Assembly (NCBI GenBank): GCA_902825945.1
Contig: CADECY010000009.1
Coordinates: forward strand, 1-64,000
From: an uncultured Acidobacteriota bacterium
GTDB lineage: Bacteria; Acidobacteriota; Terriglobia; Bryobacterales; Bryobacteraceae
Length of the DNA: 64,000 bases
Direction of reading: 5' to 3'
A model generated the notes under the pieces. The model was not told where the DNA came from and did no database searches. It was given only the letters and a program-made list of their open reading frames with translations. Position numbers and translations under genes: made by a program. Shown piece by piece: positions 11,111-20,301 of this stretch; position 1 is the stretch's first letter, and each line of letters opens with the position of its first letter.

Positions 11111-11419
11111 TGGTGTGGAGGCCGAGGACTTGGGATCTCCGCTTCGTCAGTCTTGAGTCACTCGGCGCGCTCGGCGAGCGCTCGAGAGGCTTGCCTGCTC
11201 GCTCGCGCGCCGCATCGGCGCATCCGCTGGAACCGCCCGAATCTGGCAGCGATCTTGACAAGGTGCTTGCGGGCCTGTGGGCCACTCTCCACGCCTCGAG
11301 ACCCTGGTTGACTTCGCGTGCTTGCTGCCGAAGCCACCCGGAACCTCACGCACTCGAGCGTCCACGCAAGATAAACAAGTCGCCTTGTTCCATGGTGACG
11401 CTCGACTGGTCGATGCAAT
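11111..11419. other. Intergenic stretch with no supported gene
   Basis: About 300 bases between the efflux adaptor and the 3' end of cydB. The overlapping open frames on both strands are Arg/Ser/Pro-rich and show no recognisable motif, export signal or ribosome binding site. Confidence 0.5.
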
Positions 11420-12445
11420 TCAGCCCCCGTGATCCACTTTTCCGGCAAATTCACGGTGTAGGTAGACGAAATAGCTCGCCGCGAGCAGCACACCCGGAAT
11501 CCACCACCAGAGCGCCGCGGAGATCCCGTACCCATCGGCCGCCGCCTGCTGGATGGTGAGTCCGCCGCCGGGCCGGTTGGCGGGAAGGACGAACGGATAG
11601 ATGCCGAAGGCGGCGCTTGCGAGCATCGCCACCAGGTAGAGGCATGAACCGAGGAACGCGCGCCTTTCTCGCCGGCCGGCCTCTGCTCGCGCCCAGCCGA
11701 GCCCCGCGACGGCCAGGATCGCGAACACTCCGCCCGCGGGTTGTTCGGCCAGACGGCGCGGAACCTGCGGCTGAACCAAGAAGGTCAGCACGGTCACGAT
11801 ACCCGTCAGCGCCACCAGAGGCCACCACAGTTTCCGCGCCGTCGAGACCGATCTCCCGCCCAGATCGCCCGATGTCTTCAGCGCGATCCAGAGCGCGCCA
11901 TGGTGCGCGATCGCGACGGTGACGAGCACCGACACCGTGATTGTGTACCAATCGAGAACGCCGGGATCGTCGCCGGTTCCGAAGTGAGTCCACAGTGGCA
12001 GGAAGAACTCGCCATTGGAATCGAGCGGCACGCCGCGAACGATATTACCCAGCGCCGCGCCGAAGCAGATCGTCAACAGTAGGCTCGCGCCGCTGAAGAC
12101 CACGTCCCACAGCGGAGTCCAGACGGGTGACTGGATCTGGTGCCGGAATTCGATCGCGAGTCCGCGCAACATCAGCAGCCAAACCACGATCGTCAACGGC
12201 AGATAGAAGCCGCTGAAGCTCGCCGCGAACAGCGCCGGAAATGCCGAGAAGAGCACGCCGCCCGCGGCGATGAGCCAGACTTCGTTGCCGTCCCAGAACG
12301 GGCCGATGGCGCGCAGGATCGTCGCGCGCCCCGGGTCCGTCCGTCCCAGGATCAGATGGAGAATCCCCGCACCGAGGTCGAACCCGTCGAGCACGGCGTA
12401 GGCCGCGATCATCGCGGTGGCGAGCCAGAACCAGACGGTTTCCAT
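11420..12445 (-). CDS. cydB: Cytochrome bd-type ubiquinol oxidase subunit II
   Basis: The ATG at 12445 follows the cydA stop with a one-base gap, giving 341 residues. The N-terminus (METVWFWLATAMIAAYAVLD, then GFDLGAGILHL) and GPFWDGNEVWLIAAGGVLF are characteristic of CydB. The protein is nearly all transmembrane helices and lacks haem ligands, as expected. With CydA it forms the quinol oxidase that reduces O2 to water at high affinity in the cytoplasmic membrane. No CydX-like or cydCD genes are visible nearby. Confidence 0.95.
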   Translation of the reverse strand: METVWFWLATAMIAAYAVLDGFDLGAGILHLILGRTDPGRATILRAIGPFWDGNEVWLIAAGGVLFSAFPALFAASFSGFYLPLTIVVWLLMLRGLAIEFRHQIQSPVWTPLWDVVFSGASLLLTICFGAALGNIVRGVPLDSNGEFFLPLWTHFGTGDDPGVLDWYTITVSVLVTVAIAHHGALWIALKTSGDLGGRSVSTARKLWWPLVALTGIVTVLTFLVQPQVPRRLAEQPAGGVFAILAVAGLGWARAEAGRRERRAFLGSCLYLVAMLASAAFGIYPFVLPANRPGGGLTIQQAAADGYGISAALWWWIPGVLLAASYFVYLHREFAGKVDHGG

Positions 12446-12446
12446 G

Positions 12447-13769
12447 TCAGTGTCCGCCCTCCGGGCCACGTTCGATCTCGCGCCCCATCAGCATCAGGAA
12501 AAGAACCGAGAGCAGCGCGTACATTCCCATGAATCCGATCAGTGTGAACAGCGCCGTGCCGGAAGGGACGTTGGCCGACGCACCCTCCGAGGTTCGCATC
12601 ACACCGTAGACCAGCCAAGGCTGACGGCCGAGTTCGGCGGTCATCCATCCCGCCGTGGTGGCGATATAGGGGAACGGCAGCAACAACATCAGAATCCACA
12701 GGCAGGCCCGCGATTCGAATAGCCGCCTCCTCCAGAGCATCCACGCGCACAGTGCCATGGCCGCCACGAAGACCGTGCCCAGGCCCACCATGATGTGATA
12801 GCTGAAGTAGAGCAGAGGGATGTTGTCGGGCCACTGGTCCTCGGGGAACGCGTCGAGCCCCTTCACCTCCGCCATCCAGCGCTGATAGGTGAGCATGCTC
12901 AGCGCGTTCGGGATCAGGAGCGGATTGTCCAGCCTTTTGCGCTCCATATCCGGCTGCCCCAGAATCGCGACGGGCGCGCCACGTTCGGTGTGGAACAATC
13001 CTTCCATGGCCGCCATTGTCACGGGCTGGTAGTGCGCCACGTTCTTGCCCTGGAAATCGCCGGTCGGGAAGATCAGGAGGGTCGATGCGGCGAGTCCCGA
13101 CAGCGTGCCCAGGCGCACGAAAGTCTTCGCGTATTCGCCATGCACGCCGCGGAGCAGGTAGTAGGCGCCGATCGAAGCCATGACGCCGCTCGCCACCATC
13201 ACCGAACTCAGCATGTTGTGCAGGTATTGCCAGATCGCCCACGGATTCAAGAGTAGGTGGGAGAAGCTCTCGAGGATGGCCTCTCCGTTCGGTCCGCGGC
13301 GATATCCCACCGGATGCTGCATCCAGGCGTTCGTCACGATGATGAAGTAGCCCGATAGCCACGATCCCACGAAGACGAGCACGCCCGCGAGCCAGTGTTT
13401 CACCGGACCGAGCCTCTTCTCGCCGAACACCAGCAGTCCAATGAAGGCCGATTCGAGGAAGAACGAGAAGATGCCCTCCATCGCCAGCGTCTGTCCGATT
13501 ACGCCGCCCGTGGCCTTGGAGAATCGCGCCCAGTTGGTTCCGAATTGGAACTCCATCGGCACGCCGGTTGCCACGCCCATCGCGAAGTTGATGGCGAAGA
13601 TCCGGGTCCAGAATCGCGCGGCCTGATGATCGTGTTCCCCATGGCTCCGCAGCGCGCGCGTATGGAGGATCACGATCAGCAGAATCAGCCCCATCGTCAG
13701 TTGGGGAAACAGGTAGTGATACCCGATCGTGAAGGCGAACTGAAGACGGTGAACCGTGATGGCATCCAT
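12447..13769 (-). CDS. cydA: Cytochrome bd-type ubiquinol oxidase subunit I (cyanide-insensitive type)
   Basis: Start ATG 13769 gives 440 residues, with the conserved N-terminus VHRLQFAFTIGYHYLFPQLT containing the haem-ligand His. Other features are NAWMQHPVGY (haem b558 His region) and GRQPWLVYGVMRT near the C-terminal third. The periplasmic Q-loop is short, so this is the CioA-like, cyanide-insensitive subclass rather than the long-loop Escherichia coli form; that is judged from length and motif spacing. It forms an operon with cydB and is divergent from the Hsp70 gene across 120 bases. Confidence 0.95.
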   Translation of the reverse strand: MDAITVHRLQFAFTIGYHYLFPQLTMGLILLIVILHTRALRSHGEHDHQAARFWTRIFAINFAMGVATGVPMEFQFGTNWARFSKATGGVIGQTLAMEGIFSFFLESAFIGLLVFGEKRLGPVKHWLAGVLVFVGSWLSGYFIIVTNAWMQHPVGYRRGPNGEAILESFSHLLLNPWAIWQYLHNMLSSVMVASGVMASIGAYYLLRGVHGEYAKTFVRLGTLSGLAASTLLIFPTGDFQGKNVAHYQPVTMAAMEGLFHTERGAPVAILGQPDMERKRLDNPLLIPNALSMLTYQRWMAEVKGLDAFPEDQWPDNIPLLYFSYHIMVGLGTVFVAAMALCAWMLWRRRLFESRACLWILMLLLPFPYIATTAGWMTAELGRQPWLVYGVMRTSEGASANVPSGTALFTLIGFMGMYALLSVLFLMLMGREIERGPEGGH

Positions 13770-13889
13770 CGAAAGCCCTCTCCCTTCAGGATCGCATGAG
13801 CTTAGCGCGGCGCGGCGCACGAGACCGGTTTGTTAAGCTGGGTGTAAGGTGAATCACCGATACCTGCCGGTTGCCGGGATGAGCCAGCG

Positions 13890-15467
13890 ATGAGGCTCGG
13901 GGTGGATTTCGGAACCACGCGGATCGTCGTATCCGCGGTGGACCGCGGTAACTACCCGATCGTCGCTTTCGACACCGCCGAGGGCGAGGCCTACGAATGG
14001 TTCCCGTCGCTCGCCGCGATTCGCGGGAGCGAGGCCCTGTATGGCTGGAAGGCGTGGTCCGCGCAAAAGGATCCGGGCGCGACAATTGTCCGGTCACTCA
14101 AGCGATATCTACCGGACGCGGGTCCGCTGACGATGATCCAGATCGGCGGCTCGCAGGTATCGATGCTCGAAGTGCTGAGCGGCTTGTGCGGTGAACTCCA
14201 CACCGCGTTGCGTGAAGCGTCGAGCCTGGGGGCGGCGCCGGATGAGCCGTTGCAAGTGATGCTCGGCGTGCCCGCCAATGCGAACGGCAATCAGCGATTT
14301 CTGACCGTCGAGGCGTTTCGGCGCGCGGGCTTCGAGGTGGTGGGCTTGCTCAACGAGCCTTCGGCGGCTAGCATCGAGTACGGACACGGAGTCCGCTCCA
14401 AGCAGGACGCGCGCGGGCGCGATCTGATTCTCGTGTACGATCTCGGCGGCGGCACGTTCGACGCTTCCCTCGTCGAGATGGATGCGAACCGGCATGAGGT
14501 GCTGGCGAGTGAAGGAATTCCGGCGCTCGGCGGCGACGACTTCGACGAACTGCTCGCCTCGATGGCGCTTGCGGCGGCCAACGTTGGCGAAACCGAGTTG
14601 ACCCAGGCGGAATGGTTCTTGCTGCTCGAGGAGTGCCGCCAAAAGAAGGAAGCGCTGCACCCCAACACGCGCCGGATCACGGTGGAACTCGATCAGCTTC
14701 GCAACGAGTGGCAAAGCGTGTCGGTGCCGATCGCCGACTACTACGCGCGCTGCCAGCCGTTGGTGGATGAGACCGTTCATGCCGTGAAGGATCTGCTCGC
14801 TGGGCGCGAGGATTCGGTGCAAGCCGTTTACGTCGCGGGCGGCGCGAGCGAGTTGCCGCTGGTGTCGCGGGCGCTCCGCGAGGAGTTCGGGCGGCGTGTG
14901 CGGCGATCACCCTACACGCGATCCGCGACGGCAATCGGACTCGCCATTCAGGCGGACACCCAAGCCGGCTATCTGTTGCGCGAGCGCTTCACACGAAACT
15001 TCGGTGTCTGGCGCGAGGCGGATCACGGCCAGAGCGTAATCTTCGATCCGCTGTTCGCCAAGGGAACACCCTTGCCCTTGGCCGGCGAGCCCGCGCACAC
15101 CGTGTCACGGCGCTATCTCGCGGTCCACAACATCGGTCACTTCCGCTATCTGGAATGCAGCCATACGACCGCGGAGGGCCGGCCCGCGGGCGAAGTGATG
15201 ATCTGGGACGAGATCCGCTTCCCGTTCGATCCGGCACTACGGGCGCACTCGGAGCTGTCGCACGTCCCGGTTGTCCGGACCGACTGGTCGGTTCCGCAGG
15301 AAGTGGAAGAGGCCTACACGGTGGACTCGGGTGGAGCCGTCACCGTGACGATCTCGAACCTCTCGGCCGGATATCAAAGGAGCTACCGCCTCGGGCGCTG
15401 GTCGGTTCCGGCCGAACCGCTGGTGCCGGGCAAGAAGAAGCGTGCCCGGCGGGCCGCGAAAGCCTGA
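13890..15467 (+). CDS. Hsp70-family (DnaK-like) ATPase with non-standard C-terminal half
   Basis: A 525-residue protein with a complete-looking actin-type nucleotide-binding domain: phosphate 1 [16 protein letters not shown], phosphate 2 [17 protein letters not shown], and adenosine motif [13 protein letters not shown]. After about residue 355 it departs from DnaK, with a roughly 150-residue beta-rich region and no helical lid, ending in a basic tail ([11 protein letters not shown]). It is shorter than DnaK (about 640) and is not next to dnaJ or grpE. Probably a specialised Hsp70-like chaperone or sensor; clients unknown. It overlaps the antiporter gene by one base. Confidence 0.85.
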   Translation: MRLGVDFGTTRIVVSAVDRGNYPIVAFDTAEGEAYEWFPSLAAIRGSEALYGWKAWSAQKDPGATIVRSLKRYLPDAGPLTMIQIGGSQVSMLEVLSGLCGELHTALREASSLGAAPDEPLQVMLGVPANANGNQRFLTVEAFRRAGFEVVGLLNEPSAASIEYGHGVRSKQDARGRDLILVYDLGGGTFDASLVEMDANRHEVLASEGIPALGGDDFDELLASMALAAANVGETELTQAEWFLLLEECRQKKEALHPNTRRITVELDQLRNEWQSVSVPIADYYARCQPLVDETVHAVKDLLAGREDSVQAVYVAGGASELPLVSRALREEFGRRVRRSPYTRSATAIGLAIQADTQAGYLLRERFTRNFGVWREADHGQSVIFDPLFAKGTPLPLAGEPAHTVSRRYLAVHNIGHFRYLECSHTTAEGRPAGEVMIWDEIRFPFDPALRAHSELSHVPVVRTDWSVPQEVEEAYTVDSGGAVTVTISNLSAGYQRSYRLGRWSVPAEPLVPGKKKRARRAAKA

Positions 15468-16549
15468 TGCTGAAGCCCTCCCTTGACTGGCTGTTGGTCT
15501 TCGTGCCAGCCACCGTTGTGCTGCACTCTTCGCAGCCTGACTCGCACCTTGCCACCTTCGCGTGTGCCTGCGTGGCCATCCTGCCGCTCGCCGGATGGCT
15601 CGGTACCGCGACCGAGCATCTCGCCGAGCGGACGGGCGAGGGTATCGGCGGACTGCTCAACGCGACCTTCGGCAACGCGGCCGAACTGATCATCGCGCTG
15701 GCGGCCTTGCAGAAGGGGTTGTTCTCGGTGGTGAAAGCGTCACTCACCGGATCGATCATCGGGAACATCCTGCTCGTGCTCGGCGCATCGTTTCTCGCCG
15801 GCGGGATGAAATACCAGACCCAGCGGTTCAGCGCGCACGGAGCCCGGTCGCAGGCGACGATGCTCACGCTTGCGATGATCGCGCTGATCGTGCCGGCCGC
15901 ATATCACTACCTGGGCGGATTGAACCTCGCCAAACACGAAGCGGATTTGAGTTTCGAGATCTCGATCGTGCTGCTCGTTACCTACGCGCTGAGCCTGGTG
16001 TTCAGCCTGCGGACTCACAAGCAGCTCTTTTCCGGTACCGCGGAGCCCGAGGATCACGGGAATCACGGACCGAAGTGGAGCCTGTCGCGATCGATCGGGA
16101 CCCTCGCCGTGGCGACTGCGCTGATTGCGTGGATGAGCGAGATTCTGGTCGGATCGGTGGAGCACGCCGCGCATCAGCTCGGGATGACCAGCGTGTTCGT
16201 TGGCGTGATTGTCGTCGCGATCATCGGCAACGCGGCCGAGCACTCCACCGCGATCATGGTGGCGCGGAAGAACCGGATGGATCTCGCGCTTGGGATCGCG
16301 GTGGGTTCGAGCATCCAGATCGCGCTGTTCGTCGCACCCGTGCTCGTCGTGGTGAGCCGGTGGATTGCGCCGCGCACGATGGATCTGGTGTTCACTCCCG
16401 CCGAGGTGGTGGGGATGGCGTTATCGGTGGTGATTACGGCACAGATCGCCAGCGACGGAGAGTCCAACTGGTTCGAGGGCGCCCAGTTGCTGGCGGTCTA
16501 TCTGATCATGGCGCTGCTGTTCTACTTCCTTCCGGAAGCAGCCCATTAG
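15467..16549 (+). CDS. Calcium/proton exchanger (CaCA superfamily, CAX type)
   Basis: The ATG at 15467 overlaps the Hsp70 stop by one base, giving 360 residues with about 11 hydrophobic helices. The two antiparallel alpha-repeat motifs are clear: [15 protein letters not shown] and [17 protein letters not shown], both with the GNAAE core that binds the cation. An acidic hinge ([11 protein letters not shown]) lies between the halves. The family exports Ca2+ in exchange for H+. Coupling to the Hsp70-like gene is unusual, and a functional link cannot be judged from sequence. Confidence 0.93.
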   Translation: MLKPSLDWLLVFVPATVVLHSSQPDSHLATFACACVAILPLAGWLGTATEHLAERTGEGIGGLLNATFGNAAELIIALAALQKGLFSVVKASLTGSIIGNILLVLGASFLAGGMKYQTQRFSAHGARSQATMLTLAMIALIVPAAYHYLGGLNLAKHEADLSFEISIVLLVTYALSLVFSLRTHKQLFSGTAEPEDHGNHGPKWSLSRSIGTLAVATALIAWMSEILVGSVEHAAHQLGMTSVFVGVIVVAIIGNAAEHSTAIMVARKNRMDLALGIAVGSSIQIALFVAPVLVVVSRWIAPRTMDLVFTPAEVVGMALSVVITAQIASDGESNWFEGAQLLAVYLIMALLFYFLPEAAH

Positions 16550-16550
16550 A

Positions 16551-17870
16551 TTAGAGCCGGACGATCTTGTTGCTCTTGTAGCCTTTGAGGGCGTTGCGGG
16601 TGTCGACGATCAGCTTCGCCTTCTCGATGATGCTCGAATAGGGCATATCGGTGTGGTTGGTGATGATGACCACGCAATCGGCTTGGGCGGCGGATTGGAT
16701 CGGGTCCTGCGAGAAGAGCTCTTCTTTCTCCACGCGGAACACGGGCACGTACGGATCCGAGTAGGTGACGCGGGCGCCGCGCTGCATCAGCAGGTGGGCA
16801 ACATCGATTGCTGGCGATTCGCGCATGTCGTCGATGTCTTTCTTGTAGGCGACACCGGAGATGTGGATGTGGCTGCCCTTGATCGGTTTGGAATGATCGT
16901 TGAGCGCCGACTGCACCTTTTCGATCACGTAGTGCGGCATCTGGCCGTTCACATAGCCCGCGAGTTCGATGAAGCGGGCTTCGACGCCGGCTTGCTTGGA
17001 CTTCCAGGAGAGGTAGAACGGGTCGATCGGGATGCAGTGTCCGCCGAGACCGGGGCCGGGGTAGAACGGCATGAAGCCGAACGGCTTGGTGGCCGCGGCG
17101 TCGATCACTTCCCAAACGTCGATCCCCATGCGGCCGCACATGACGGCAAGTTCGTTCACCAAGCCGATGTTGATCATGCGGAAGGTGTTTTCGAGCAGTT
17201 TCACCATTTCCGCCACCTGGGTCGAGGTGACGGCAACCACCCGGTCGAGCGCCTGGGCGTAGAGAAGCTTTCCGAGTTCGGTGCACTTGGGCGTCGTGCC
17301 GCCGACCACTTTCGGAATATTCTTGGTCTGGAAGTGCGGATTACCCGGGTCGACGCGCTCGGGCGAGAAGCAGAGGAAGATCTCCTCTCCCACCCGCAGG
17401 TCGGAGCGTTCGATCATCGGGCGCACCAGTTCGTCGGTGGTGCCCGGATAGGTGGTGGACTCGAGTATCACCAGCGTGCCCGGCTTGAGGAACTTCGCCA
17501 TCTCCTCGCAGGCCTTGACGATGTAGCTCATGTCCGGATCCTTGGTCTTGCGCAAGGGGGTGGGCACGCAGATGTTGATCGTGTCCATCTCGGCGACCAG
17601 CGAGAAGTCGGCGGTCGCGCGGAGCTTTCCACTCTGCACCAGCGGAGCGACGTCCGACGTCGGCACGTCTTGAATGTAGGAAGTACCCGCGTTGATCTGC
17701 TCGACCTTGGACTGCTGAACGTCGAATCCGGTCACTTCGAAGCCGATCTTGCCGAATTCGACGGCTAGCGGCAGGCCCACATAACCGAGGCCGATGACAC
17801 CACACTTGGCCTCGTGTGTCTTGATGCGCTCGGCAAGCTGTTCCGCGATCGATGTTTTGATTGTTTCCAT
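16551..17870 (-). CDS. UDP-sugar 6-dehydrogenase (UDP-N-acetylglucosamine/mannosamine type)
   Basis: Start ATG 17870 gives 439 residues. It has a Rossmann motif (VIGLGYVGLPLAVEFGKIG), a central dimer domain and the catalytic cysteine motif GPGLGGHCIPIDPFYL. FYPGPGLGGHCIPIDP and the TTYPGTTDEL segment resemble WbpA/TviB/WecC proteins, which oxidise C6 of UDP-HexNAc to a uronic acid using NAD+, more than UDP-glucose dehydrogenase. This makes precursors for surface polysaccharide. It lies 17 bases after the DapF-like gene in the same transcriptional run. Confidence 0.88.
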   Translation of the reverse strand: METIKTSIAEQLAERIKTHEAKCGVIGLGYVGLPLAVEFGKIGFEVTGFDVQQSKVEQINAGTSYIQDVPTSDVAPLVQSGKLRATADFSLVAEMDTINICVPTPLRKTKDPDMSYIVKACEEMAKFLKPGTLVILESTTYPGTTDELVRPMIERSDLRVGEEIFLCFSPERVDPGNPHFQTKNIPKVVGGTTPKCTELGKLLYAQALDRVVAVTSTQVAEMVKLLENTFRMINIGLVNELAVMCGRMGIDVWEVIDAAATKPFGFMPFYPGPGLGGHCIPIDPFYLSWKSKQAGVEARFIELAGYVNGQMPHYVIEKVQSALNDHSKPIKGSHIHISGVAYKKDIDDMRESPAIDVAHLLMQRGARVTYSDPYVPVFRVEKEELFSQDPIQSAAQADCVVIITNHTDMPYSSIIEKAKLIVDTRNALKGYKSNKIVRL

Positions 17871-17887
17871 ATTCCGATTGTCTGCAA

Positions 17888-18697
17888 CTAGTTTAACGTA
17901 GTGATGAACATGCCCTGGGCGACCACGACCGCCGGGCCCGTAAGTTGGACTGGCCCTCCGAAGGTCCAATCCACCTGCAAGCGCCCCCCTTCGGTGACCA
18001 CCTCGACGGGCGGTTGCACCAAGCCGGTTCGGATCGCAGCGACAGACGCCCCTACTGAGCCGGTACCGGAGCTACGGGTAGGCCCAGCACCACGCTCATA
18101 GAAGCGTGCCTCGATGGTGTTATCGGACAGTTTGCGGTAGAACGATACATTGGTGCGGGCAGGAAAGTGAGCCAAACCTTCGATTTCCTTCCCTGGCGTT
18201 CGCCAGTCGAAGTCGAGGTCCGGTACCGCGACCGCGAACTGAGGGTTGCCGACATCCACCACGAGTCCAGTGTGCCCGGCGAGGGTGATCGGCGCTTCAC
18301 CCTCCGGGAAGCTCGGGCCCCCGAGCTTGGTCTCGATCTGGTACTCGCTTCCGGCGCGTCCCCGCAAACGGAGCTCGACCAAGCCGGCACCAGTCGCAAT
18401 CCGGATCGGGTCCCCGGCGAGGCCGGCTTCGAGAAGGATCGCCGCGGCACAACGGGTTCCGTTACCCGACAGCTCAGCCGGACTTCCGTCGGAGTTGAAA
18501 AGGCGCAGCTTGGCATGGGCACCGGCCGGGCCCGGCCGGTCGACCAGGTACCAGCCATCCGCACCGACTCCCGTCACGCGATCGCAAATCGCCACGGCCA
18601 GTTTGCCGAGCCGGTCCTCCGGCAGCGCGCACTGGTCGGTGAACGTGAACAGGAAATCGTTGCCCGCGCCATGCGCCTTCCAAAACGGCATCTTCAT
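17888..18697 (-). CDS. dapF: Diaminopimelate epimerase homologue lacking the second catalytic cysteine
   Basis: Start ATG 18697 has a good ribosome site (GGGAGGAACG) and gives 269 residues, normal for DapF. The N-terminal GAGNDF and the first catalytic motif SGNGTRC (Cys83) are intact. In the second motif, normally ERGAGxTxxCGTG, this protein has ERGAGPTRSSGTGS: Ser210 (codon TCC, 18068-18070) replaces the cysteine that completes the two-base racemase pair. The family interconverts LL- and meso-diaminopimelate for lysine and peptidoglycan. It overlaps the upstream glycosyltransferase by ATGA. It may be a slow or altered epimerase, or a sequence error. Confidence 0.8.
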   Translation of the reverse strand: MKMPFWKAHGAGNDFLFTFTDQCALPEDRLGKLAVAICDRVTGVGADGWYLVDRPGPAGAHAKLRLFNSDGSPAELSGNGTRCAAAILLEAGLAGDPIRIATGAGLVELRLRGRAGSEYQIETKLGGPSFPEGEAPITLAGHTGLVVDVGNPQFAVAVPDLDFDWRTPGKEIEGLAHFPARTNVSFYRKLSDNTIEARFYERGAGPTRSSGTGSVGASVAAIRTGLVQPPVEVVTEGGRLQVDWTFGGPVQLTGPAVVVAQGMFITTLN

Positions 18698-20301
18698 CGT
18701 TCCTCCCTTTCCGCCCATTCCTGAGCCGATTGCGCCACCTCGCCGGCCGTTGGAACGGGCAATCCGCTTCGGGTGTCGAACCGGTAGATCCGCAGGACCG
18801 GTGCATCGTTCACTTCGATCGTCTTGACAACGTGATATCGCGGACCCTTTCGCAGGGCCTTCATGAGCGCGGCATCCACCTCGTCGCCTTCGCGCGCGAT
18901 CGCCCACTCTTCGCGAAGGAAGAGCAGCGGATTTGCCGTCGCGGCCGCGAAGTGGGGGAAATTGCACTCACTCACGACCTCGCTCAGCGGAATTCCAGCC
19001 TCCTGAAAAATACCCGCGCTGTCGCCGAGGTTGGAGAAGATGCCCCCGCCCCGATAGTGCGCCTTCAAGTAGGCGGCGGCTTCGCGGGTCCACTCGCGCC
19101 GAGCTTGGGAATTGACCTGCGACTCCTTCCAGCAGATCCACTGCTCGGGTTCGTTTCGCCAAACCCAGGCGCCCGATACGAGCGCCAGTAGGGGGATTGG
19201 TACCCACCAACGGGGGGCAAAAAGGGATGCGATGCCTGCGGTGCCGAGTGCCAGCATCGGAATCGCGGCGAGCCCGTAACGCGTGTTGTAGTGCGTGTGC
19301 GGCCACAGATCCGGCACGAAGATCGGTGTACCGGACGAGTGTACGCTCATGACATAGAAGGCAGGCAGCGCGACCGGGACCAGCAGAGCCGCCCACTTTC
19401 GACGGATGGCAAGCGCCACCGCGCCAGCCAGACCAACATAGACGAGGCCCGATCCAGCAACCAGCCGCGCGGCGGCAGCGAAGTATCGGATCGCGCCCAG
19501 CCAATCCTGCTCGCCCGGATAGCGGGGCATCGCGGCGCTTCGCGTGCGGATGTTGATCGCGATGGCGGAGTAGGGTCCGCGATAGAAGCCGAGCGGATCG
19601 CCGTCAAGATAGAGATTATGGAGCAGCCAGTAGGCGGGTCCGAGTGCGGCGATCACAGAGAAGACTGCGCCCGCGGCGAGTCTCCGCCACCCGATCCACA
19701 GGCCGAAGAACGGCAGTAGGAACCAGCCGTCATAGCGGACCAGCGTTCCGCACAGCGCGAATCCTCCGGCGGCGGCCGCCCACCCGATCGAGCCGGATCC
19801 AGTGGATCGCAGCGCGCAGTAGAGCGCGCCGAAGAGAGCGCAGAAGAAGAATGGCTCGGTCATCGGGATCGAACCGAGGTAGAGCACGTTCGGATTGAGC
19901 AGGAACGTGCCCATGGCGGCCCAGCCGGCGATCGATCCGAGCAGGCGGCGCGCGAACAGGAAGAGCAGCACCGCACCGAGCGCGTTGGCGATGGCCGCCG
20001 GGATGCCGCCCGCGAGTCCGGTGCGCCACATTTCTGGATCGCGCACCAGCGCCATCATCGCCACATGCGGGATCGGAAGCCAGACGGTGCCGATCTGGTC
20101 ATAGTGTGGCGTGAGCGAATCGAGAACGCGCCGCGCGATATTGAGGTGCGCGGCGGCGTCGCCGTAATAAAGGAGGAAGCCTCGCGCGGAAAACCACGCG
20201 AGAGCGGCGGCCGAGACGAGCCCGGCCACCAATGTCGCGAGTGCAAGCTCAGAACGCCGTTGCGTCTTGGAACTCCTGGAACCGGGCATCGACTTCGGCA
20301 C
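18694..20301 (-). CDS. Membrane glycosyltransferase-like protein (GT-C, ArnT/PMT type)
   Basis: Up to 535 residues with about 10-12 hydrophobic helices and the GT-C style first loop (FLLYYGDAAAHLNIARRVLD) holding the acidic residue, then SIPMTEPFFFCALF. Such proteins transfer sugars from a polyprenyl-phosphate donor at the outer face of the cytoplasmic membrane. Starts at 20301 or 20289 both overlap the end of the kinase gene by 40-53 bases; no better start is visible. The 3' end overlaps the DapF-like gene by four bases. Acceptor unknown. Confidence 0.78.
   Translation of the reverse strand: MPKSMPGSRSSKTQRRSELALATLVAGLVSAAALAWFSARGFLLYYGDAAAHLNIARRVLDSLTPHYDQIGTVWLPIPHVAMMALVRDPEMWRTGLAGGIPAAIANALGAVLLFLFARRLLGSIAGWAAMGTFLLNPNVLYLGSIPMTEPFFFCALFGALYCALRSTGSGSIGWAAAAGGFALCGTLVRYDGWFLLPFFGLWIGWRRLAAGAVFSVIAALGPAYWLLHNLYLDGDPLGFYRGPYSAIAINIRTRSAAMPRYPGEQDWLGAIRYFAAAARLVAGSGLVYVGLAGAVALAIRRKWAALLVPVALPAFYVMSVHSSGTPIFVPDLWPHTHYNTRYGLAAIPMLALGTAGIASLFAPRWWVPIPLLALVSGAWVWRNEPEQWICWKESQVNSQARREWTREAAAYLKAHYRGGGIFSNLGDSAGIFQEAGIPLSEVVSECNFPHFAAATANPLLFLREEWAIAREGDEVDAALMKALRKGPRYHVVKTIEVNDAPVLRIYRFDTRSGLPVPTAGEVAQSAQEWAEREER

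Noticed and set aside
10401..11285. Minus-strand frame overlapping the adaptor gene
   Set aside because: Most of it is antisense to the well-supported membrane fusion protein gene; its Ser/Thr/Arg-rich product has no domain.
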